Positions 57,591 through 64,000 of a stretch of DNA of 64,000 nt are shown here, piece by piece. This DNA comes from Rallus limicola (taxonomy: Eukaryota; Chordata; Aves; Gruiformes; Rallidae), in contig JAKCOZ010000022.1 of assembly GCA_022605955.1 (NCBI GenBank), positions 1,240,001-1,304,000 of the forward strand. Direction: 5' to 3'. Made by a program: the position numbers and the translations under genes. The notes below the pieces were generated by a model, which made no database searches, was not told the origin of the DNA, and worked only from the letters and a program-made list of their open reading frames with translations. Position 1 is the stretch's first letter. Every line of letters begins with the position of its first letter.

Positions 57591-59757
57591 CTGGGCAGGA
57601 GCAAAGGAGACATGTCACCAGAGCCAGGCATGCTGTTAGGATTCCACGTAGTGAGGTGGCTGTATAACAGATGGAATCTAACCAGAGCAGTGTGACTAAT
57701 GACATGGGAGCTGAGACTTTCTTTTGTCATATTTAACAAAGGCAAAGTTGTTCATCCTCTGCTCACGAAGTTCACCAGCAGCCAGCCAGCTTTCCTAAAG
57801 CAAGATAAACAGTGATGGAGGTGGCCCAGTGCTGGGATGAGCTCAGCATCCTGTGAGAAGCTGAAGCTGATATTGATTCAGGAGCTCTCTAGTCACACAG
57901 CGAAGCACTTACTCACCCAAGGGTAATTTCAACCCTTCCCTCATGACTGTTCCTGTCACCTCACAGTTGGGACACATTAATCCAAGGCAGACAGGCAAGG
58001 AGCCAAAGAGCAGGGAGCTGCACACCCCCCCAGCAGCAGAAGCCACAGGGGATGGTAAGCTGTCCAACATTCCCCGCCTGCACTCTGGTTTATGGAGCCC
58101 AGCTCCTGACCCCAGTTCATGCCCCCAAACCATCCACTGGCCTGTTGCAGTGTAACAGCACAAAGCTCTGGGACAGTGACTGTGACTGCCAACTCAAGCA
58201 CAGGTGAACTTCCAAGCAAAGGCCAAAAGCTGCCCTTCAATGCCCTGCTCCTCAGTGCTCAGAAAGGCATTTTGCCTGGGATTTCTTAATTTTTTTTCCC
58301 CATCTGTCACTAGCTGACAAAGTCTGAGCAGTCTGCACATTAACAACCCCTGTGCCCTACTATACTGCCTTCCCAGGAGAGGGGGCAATGAACTGCATGG
58401 CTTGGCACCTCCCTTGAAGCAATTTTCAGTGGTGGTAACAAAGGAAGACCCAAAGGGAACAGAGTATGGGGCATCTGCAGGGGTTCCCTTTCCCCTTCTC
58501 CATAAATCTCTGTGCAGGGACAGGGACATAACCCTTCCCAGAGATTAGCAGCTAATTGCTGCAGACAAAAGCTACAGGGGAACTTGGGACACAAAGGAGC
58601 ACTACACTGCTCCACCTCTTAAGAGAAAGCCTCATCTCTTCCATCTGCCAGGTCCGCTCCAGATGCATTACAATAGAGAAAACAGGCCTTCTCCACCAAA
58701 GACAGGCTGTTTGCTACCAGGACTTTCCATGATTTTGCCATTCATCCATGATAAGGCCATGGACAGGCTCAACTCAGAAATACACTCATTCTTTCCCAGG
58801 GGGCTATTTATCTGGATCAGGTCCACTTACTTCACCTTTCCCAAGCATGTCACCCACCTTGCAAACTCTGCACAGAGCTACTTCAGATACTCAGAACTCA
58901 CCCAGCACAAGGCACCAACCCAAGTACAAAGGAAATGGGGGCAGCCAACAAAGCAGCAGGCAGCAGGCTACAGCCACTACTTCATTTTGGGCAGATAAAA
59001 ATCAAAACCCTCACAGCCCCTAATTCAGGATTTTAGTGCTGAAGTCCCATTTGAAGGTAGGCAGCAATTGATCTTCAGTCAGAGGGAGGAGCACAGCCAG
59101 TTACAAATAACTCTTCCCAGGCTTACAAGAAATGGCTTTTCCAAAGCCTCTGTCAACAGCAAAGGTTAGGTCAGAGGAGAAGAAGTGATTTCACAGATCT
59201 CAGCCCTTTGCTGCTGCTGGCTGAGAAGAAGGAGTGATCCCTGTGCAGCGAGCACTCTGCTCAGGCTAGTGGAGGGACTGACCTCCTGCTGGGTTCTTAA
59301 AGGTGTTCTCAGAACAGCCAAGTCAGGATTAGCAGCACAGTGGTTTGATATTTCAAAGGAAAGGAGCAGACAGCAGAGGAGCTCATTAGCTGGAGACCAC
59401 GAAGGAGAATGAGAGTGGGTGTCCCTAATGAGACTTGCAAAGAGCCACCAGAAGAGGTCTTCAGGTATTACCACTAAGATCCTCTGCCAAACTCTGAAAG
59501 AGCAGCTAAAAAAAATAAATCTTAGCAGGAGAGGGTCAGACAGTTAAGGGCACCTCTGCTCTGGCCTTAATGAAAAAAGTCAGTCCCTTCATCTACAAAG
59601 CAAACAAGGCACTGATACAATTTGGACATGAGACAGACACAAACACTACTGGGAGTGTTTGCTGTGCTGTTCACCAGGACCCCCGACACCAGCTGTTGCC
59701 TCACAACTGGCCTTTCCTTGCCCTGCTCCAGGAGCACTAACACTTTAAAAGACTCAC
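57591..59757 (-). other. TEDC2 last intron
   Basis: A 2,167-base GT-AG intron. It is unique sequence with no repeat or nested gene recognised. The frames at 57909-58240 and 59166-59474 are unsupported. Confidence 0.85.
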
Positions 59758-59969
59758 CTTTTGTAAGGCAATTTCTTGGTGCAGCATTGACACTTGCAGC
59801 TTCAAGGCAAATAGGTCCCTCAGCTCCTGGGAACTGGAGTAACAAAGGAGGGGCACAGCCAGCATGCCAGCACTGTCACTCGCCTGTCCCCGGGGAGGAA
59901 CACAGGCAGCAGAGCAGCTGCCTATGTCCCCAGTAGAGTCGGGGCACAGCCTCATCTGGGACTCCACAG
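59758..59969 (-). CDS. TEDC2: TEDC2 penultimate coding exon
   Basis: The exon has 212 bases between acceptor CACCCTGGCAG and donor CAAAAG/GTGAGT. It enters in phase 1, completing the codon started by the previous exon, and leaves in phase 0. The first half (about residues 1-43 of the exon) is a variable linker rich in Ser/Cys/Gly/Asp, as in mammals. The second half, CYSSSQELRDLFALKLQV followed by SMLHQEIALQK, aligns with the human YSSTQELQTLAALKLRV...LDQQIHLEK stretch and is probably helical. A 2,167-base intron separates it from the last exon. Confidence 0.94.
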
Positions 59970-60381
59970 CTGCCAGGGTGGAAGAATTAGCAGGAATATC
60001 CAAGTTAAATCTGTACTGACAGAATTTGTGATCTACTTACTGTCCCTAGAAATGAATGACTAATGATGTATTACTTAGACTTGGCACAAGCAGGGCAGTG
60101 TAAGCTGTGGCACAATCTGCCCTACCTCTCAGCAGCTCCCTCACCAGCCCTCCTGGACTGCAGCCCTTACAAGTCCCAAGCCTCTCCTGCACACAGATGA
60201 GTGGTAAGTAGATAACCACAACTTTATTTGCCACCAGAGAATTTTGTGTGCTACATTAACATTCAGGATAACAAGGAGAAAAATTACATTGGTCAATGGT
60301 GCTCTGCACCACAGGTGCCAAACTACTGAGCAAGCACAGCCAGCCACATTCATACCTGACTACAAACAAGGACTGGCTCAC
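59970..60381 (-). other. TEDC2 intron
   Basis: A 412-base GT-AG intron between two well-supported coding exons. Nothing else is seen in it. Confidence 0.88.
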
Positions 60382-60483
60382 CTGTTTGCAGAAGCTGCAG
60401 CTTTTGCAGGCACTTGGAAACTATGGTTTGCAAACCCTTCAAGGTGAGAAGGCTTTCATATTCTCCTTGCAGAGTGGAATGGT
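60382..60483 (-). CDS. TEDC2: TEDC2 internal coding exon, helical core motif
   Basis: The exon has 102 bases between acceptor CTTCTCTACTAG and donor CAAACAG/GTGAGC, phase 1 in and phase 1 out. It encodes GEYESLLTLKGLQ followed by TIVSKCLQKLQLLQT. This is the best-conserved TEDC2 block: I recall human EYRCLLTLEGLQAMVGQCLHRLQEL. The amphipathic leucine pattern suggests a helix or coiled coil for complex formation. The downstream intron is 412 bases. Confidence 0.95.
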
Positions 60484-60703
60484 CTAGTAGAGAAGCAGAG
60501 GAAAACCAACAGGTGTGAGTATTCTGAAGCCTTCCCCACCAAATACCAGTTTCTAAGGTGGCCTTGGGTTCACCAGCCCTCATTTGAGGCAGTGAAAGCT
60601 GCTGTGCCTCACGTGCTTGGCATGTGCTGGACACCAGACACATCGAACCGGAGCCCACTGAAATCATCCTCATCCCACCTTCCACCCCCCATTTTCTCCT
60701 TAC

Positions 60704-60812
60704 CTGCAAGCTCAGCTTCCATATACTGGTTCAGAAGGGTGGGGACATCCTGGAAGACCTTCAACTCCTCCTCTATCTCTGCAGGACTGAAGGCCGGCAT
60801 TGGTGAACAAAA
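60704..60812 (-). CDS. TEDC2: TEDC2 internal coding exon
   Basis: The exon has 109 bases between acceptor TGCTCTTTGAG and donor CTTGCAG/GTAAGG, phase 0 in and phase 1 out. It begins FCSPMPAFSPAEIEEELK and continues to LLNQYMEAELA, matching in position and length the human segment I recall as GGPQPRLSAVEVEAEAG...MREEL. Another in-frame acceptor at 60828-60830 (CTTAAG) would add five residues. I prefer the first because the alignment then has no gap. Confidence 0.85.
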
Positions 60813-61180
60813 CTCAAAGAGCAGCAGCTTAAGGAAGGTTTCACAGCCCCAGCTTTGTGCACCACCCCCAGCCCTGGGCCAGGAGAGCTGGAATAAGGGG
60901 CAGAGGGCAGAAAGCCCAAGAAGCAGCACTGCAGAGGGAAGGTGAGGACAGCACAGCTCTGTATGGCATCGTGGCCTTGTTTGTCTGGATCAAAAGGTTT
61001 ATGGCTGCTCAAGAGCTGTACTCTGAAAAAAATCCCACTTCCTAGAGACCCAGCCTGAACTCCTGTTATTGGAGGCATAACTCTCTCCAGATGGGAGCAC
61101 AGTGCAGAGCGATTGCACCCAGTGCCTGCTGTACTGCACCACGTGCTCCTGGAAGGGGGTGGTGAGCCAGGAAAGGATAC
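60813..61180 (-). other. TEDC2 intron
   Basis: A 368-base GT-AG intron. The minus strand stays open in one frame across much of its 5' part, which initially suggests a longer exon, but that frame does not match TEDC2. Confidence 0.8.
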
Positions 61181-61265
61181 GCTTGTCTGGATCCTCTCTA
61201 TAAAACGGTTCCTTGCAGCTGCTGCATCTGCACTTGTTTGGCAGAGACGACATCTCTCCCATGCC
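61181..61265 (-). CDS. TEDC2: TEDC2 internal coding exon (QTS-DAAAA motif)
   Basis: The exon has 85 bases. The acceptor has a long pyrimidine tract (TGTCCCTGTTGAATCTTCAG) and the donor is ACAAGC/GTATCC. Joined in phase to the upstream exon it encodes RAWERCRLCQTSADAAAARN then RFIERIQTS, closely matching human LWAQLSSTQTSDSTDAAAAK and TQFLQNMQTAS as I recall it. A different frame here stays open longer but destroys this match, so I chose the conserved frame. It leaves in phase 0. A 368-base intron follows. Confidence 0.9.
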
Positions 61266-63543
61266 CTGAAGATTCAACAGGGACAGGAGATGGAGGCGTT
61301 ATGCTCTGCTGAGCCAGGCAGCGCTCGCACTGAGCTGTGACCCACCAATATGACACAGCAGCACTTGGAATATGAGCATTTTTCTCACCCCTCTCTATTT
61401 GCTAGCCATTTCCCCCCTCATTTTTGACAACCAGTATCAGATCAAGGAGGACATCCTGTAGAAAGCATTAGACATCACAAAACGCCCATTTTATTTCTCT
61501 CAACTTGTTTTGAGGAGGAGGATTTACAGCCATGAGAAGAGAGGCAACACACTTCTATAAGCAGAACATGCAGTTGCAGCACATCACTAATTCTGCTGTG
61601 CCATCAAGGTACAATAGTGATGTGTTCATCTTCCCTTCCTTTTCGGAGGGGTCATTTGCAAACAGTAATTTACATGTCTGTACATTTACTCTGAGAGCAA
61701 ATGTGTACAAAAAGAAGAGCAGATGGGACAAATTCTCACCCTAGCTTTTACCACAGTGATTCCTTCACATGACAAACCTTATCAAGACTCTCCTTTATTG
61801 CCTTGTTTTTGTGAACAAAGTGATGTGCTTGGCAAGCAGTGCTACAGCAGCACAGCACTATCAGGGATGCGAACCAGAGGCTTAAGGACAGCATCATAAG
61901 CAAGCTGGTCAAGACCTTATATCAGAGTCCAGTTTTTAAGAGTGTTACACCAGTAACACTTAAAGAATGTTGGGGATGCTCAGCCTGGAGAAAAGAAAGC
62001 TCAAGGAAGACCTTATAGCAGCCTACAAAGAAGCTGGGGAGGGACTTTTTATAAGGGCATGTAGTGATAGGATGAAGTGGAACAGTTTTAAATTGGAAGG
62101 GGGTAGATTTACACTGGATATTAAGAAGAAATTCTTCACTCTGAGGGTGGTGAGGATCTGGCACAGAGTGGTGGCTGCCACTCCCTGGAGGTGTTCAAGG
62201 CTGGGGCCTTGAGCAGCCTGGTCTGGTGAGAGGTGTCCCTGCCCATGGCAGGGGGTTGGGTCTTTATGATCTTTAAGGTCCCTTCCAGCCCAAACCATTC
62301 TGTGATTAATGGTGCTACCAGAGGGGTGCTTTTCCCTTAAAGTTCAACACCCCCACTGACACACAGTCCCTGTAACATCCTTCACAGGAAGGTGTTAGAG
62401 AGCCAGTGCATCTCAGCCAGCCTCCCCAAACCTGCCACAGTGAGAGCCAGCAGGAGGAAGCTTAAAAATAGCTCTGCAGTGCATGACTGTAACCCGAGCG
62501 TGCAGATGTCTCCCCTCCACCCAAATGGATCTTCTGAATCATCACAGAAACCAGAGTTTTCAGAAACACATTACGCAAAGAAATAGCAAGGTTAATGGAG
62601 CAGAAAAGAAGTTACCAGGCAAGATGCTCCCCCTCCACAAGGGATCTTTAGAACAAAGATTATTTTCCATCTGTCACCGAGTTGAAAGTAACAGTGGAGG
62701 GTATAAAGTGACACCGGAGTGATCAGGATGCTGAGAGGCTCAGTTTACAAGGGAAAATTAAGGGAATAAAGTCTTACAACTTGCTGAAGGGCAACTAACA
62801 AATTTGGTGTCTGATAAGTGACAGTTCCCAAGAGGAATGGAATTCTGGAGGGTGGCACAAGGAGCTATAACTAGATGGCTGCTGTGATTTAAATTTAACA
62901 TCTGGACAAACACCACCATGAGATGTCTGCTGAATTATAGAAAGATTTCTCAAAGGGAAATGGTGGGAAATCCTTCCAGAGAACTGGGGAGCTGACTGGA
63001 GCACCAGACACCCCACCCCCTGCACCATCAGCACAGTAACATCTTAACTGGCTCTACTTAAAAAGTTCATCAGCGGGAATCAGCCCTGAACAAAACACAG
63101 CCCCAGTGCTTCCAGCCTAAGGAGGTGCCCCAGCAGAGCAGTCTGGGTCCAGCAACTGCCTGGGAAACTCTTCCATTGCGCAGGGTATAAAGACCCCACA
63201 GGGGTTCCTGCCTTCAGCAAGGAGATGGTATCAGCAGAGACTTTTGCAGCACTGTTAAACCCACGATTAAAGCACTCCAGGATGTCTATCGCTCAGGGAT
63301 TACCAGGGATTTAGCACTCTGAAAACAAAAGTAACACTAGCAGCTAGGGTAACATGAAAACATGTATCATCAAAACTACCCTTGCAGAGGGCTGTATGGG
63401 ACCACTCCTCCTCCTCCTCCTCAGAGCTCAACCATGGGGTCAGTGTCCACATGTGACCCACAAACCAGCCAGGTCTCCCCCATCCAACCTCTCCTCACAG
63501 CCCCCAGCAGAGGGTCACTCCGGACTGATCAGGCTGGGCTTAC
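61266..63543 (-). other. TEDC2 intron carrying a CR1 insertion
   Basis: A 2,278-base GT-AG intron. It contains a CR1 3' fragment in the opposite orientation to the gene and otherwise unique AT-moderate DNA. A CTC trinucleotide run lies at ~63405-63423. Confidence 0.85.
61965..62308 (+). mobile_element. CR1 LINE 3' fragment within a TEDC2 intron
   Basis: Plus-strand CR1: 'gttggggatgctcagcctgg', 'agaccttatagcagcctaca', 'aagaaattcttcactctgag', 'aggtgttcaaggctggggcc', 'gtccctgcccatggcagggg', ending 'ccaaaccattctgtgatt'. It is antisense to TEDC2 and should be spliced out. It is 5'-truncated with no coding capacity. Confidence 0.92.
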
Positions 63544-63597
63544 CTGGAGTTCCTGGAATAGGCTTTCCTGTAGGGAAGGGGCAGCTTCAGCTGGCAT
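63544..63597 (-). CDS. TEDC2: TEDC2, first exon of this gene visible in the window
   Basis: TEDC2 partners TEDC1 and delta/epsilon-tubulin; in mammals and zebrafish the complex supports centriole triplet microtubules and cilia. This 54-base exon (acceptor TTGTCTTGCAG, donor CTCCAG/GTAAGC) encodes CQLKLPLPYRKAYSRNS, against human LLRLPAAFRKAASQNSS as I recall it. With the five exons downstream it gives ~235 residues, the C-terminal half of a protein of ~430 in human, and all five junctions keep phase. The exon enters mid-codon, so earlier exons must exist. None is recognisable in 63598-64000, so they lie beyond the edge. The codon use and structure look intact. In human CCNF lies upstream and NTN3 downstream; neither is seen here. 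Confidence 0.92.
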
Positions 63598-64000
63598 CTG
63601 CAAGACAAGAGAAGCATCAATCCCAACTGCTGGAGAGCAACAGAGCCTTGTCTCCAAGCAGTGGAAACGTCATTTTGTCTAAATTTGAAGTTAATTTATC
63701 TGTAGTGGAAGATGTCAGCAACCCTGAAGATTGAATCCACCACTGGCTTTGGCCTGCCCTCGAGGAAGGCTCAAGGTCTGCTGCTTCATTTCCACAAGTG
63801 ACTGAGCTGATCTGGAAGAGCTCCTGCAACCTACCAGCCATCAGAGGTTGATCCAAGGTGAGAAGCTGGGAGCAAAGCCCCAACACGGAAACAACACCAC
63901 AGTGAGGGAAGCTGATCAATACACACATGAGCAAAAGCAGCTGTCCCTGACCACTGCCATGCCTGAGCATGACAAGGAGCTTTGCTCAGCACCACACTGC
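63598..64000 (-). other. TEDC2 intron, right edge
   Basis: By phase this must be TEDC2 intron. I looked for the next upstream exon, which should end in a Glu-Lys-Gly-like codon split after two bases, and found no convincing candidate. A GTAGGT donor-like site near 63826-63831 has the wrong phase. Confidence 0.6.

Noticed and set aside
61080..61180. Open minus frame giving ...HWVQSLCTVLPSGE, first aligned to TEDC2
   Set aside because: The acceptor at 61266-61271 read in phase with the 63544-63597 exon gives a far better TEDC2 match (QTS-DAAAA block) and ends at a GT donor before this stretch, which is therefore intron.
63617..63970. Minus frame as an upstream TEDC2 exon
   Set aside because: The required Glu-Lys-Gly-like ending with a phase-2 donor is absent, and the only donor-like site (near 63826-63831) has the wrong phase.
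1..64000. CRISPR arrays, operons, insertion sequences or phage genes
   Set aside because: The sequence is vertebrate nuclear DNA with CR1 LINEs and spliced genes. No direct-repeat/spacer array or bacterial gene organisation is present.

Overview
This window looks like bird nuclear DNA. It carries many 5'-truncated CR1 LINE copies that end in the avian-type ATTCTRTGATTCT tail, a solo LTR of a kind I associate with avian ERVL-like elements, and vertebrate-style split genes with GT/AG introns. There is no bacterial or organellar organisation. I cannot name the species. Gene content is low: about 62 kb is intergenic or intronic, and most open frames are chance readings of GC-rich DNA.

Layout. 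1-640: non-coding. 640-1600: an orphan CpG island with CCAAT and GC boxes. 1602-2905: six degenerate copies of a ~187-bp tandem repeat. 3.1-12.7 kb: unique DNA with CR1 copies at 3.1-3.6, 4.3-5.2 and 12.3-12.7 kb. 12.7-26.9 kb: unique DNA with two more CR1 pieces. 26966-29292: a recent inverted duplication whose right arm holds ~273 bp absent from the left arm, including an exon-like open frame. 29.3-38.9 kb: unique DNA with one CR1. 38947-39905: solo LTR-like element. 42048-42151: a 13-bp minisatellite. 45095-45466 (minus): a short intact gene for a two-pass membrane protein of the TMEM100 family, with two CCAAT boxes upstream. 52.4-52.8 kb: CR1. 57444-63597 (minus): the last six coding exons of TEDC2 (C16orf59), with all intron phases consistent; its 5' half lies beyond the right edge.

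TEDC2 works with TEDC1 and delta/epsilon-tubulin in centriole triplet-microtubule stability, and in human it lies on 16p13.3 between CCNF and NTN3. I see no CCNF or netrin exon here. The TMEM100-like gene and TEDC2 share orientation but nothing suggests a functional link. The rest looks like a repeat-invaded gene desert with scattered AT-rich, homeodomain-motif-containing blocks that may be regulatory; that last point is inference.
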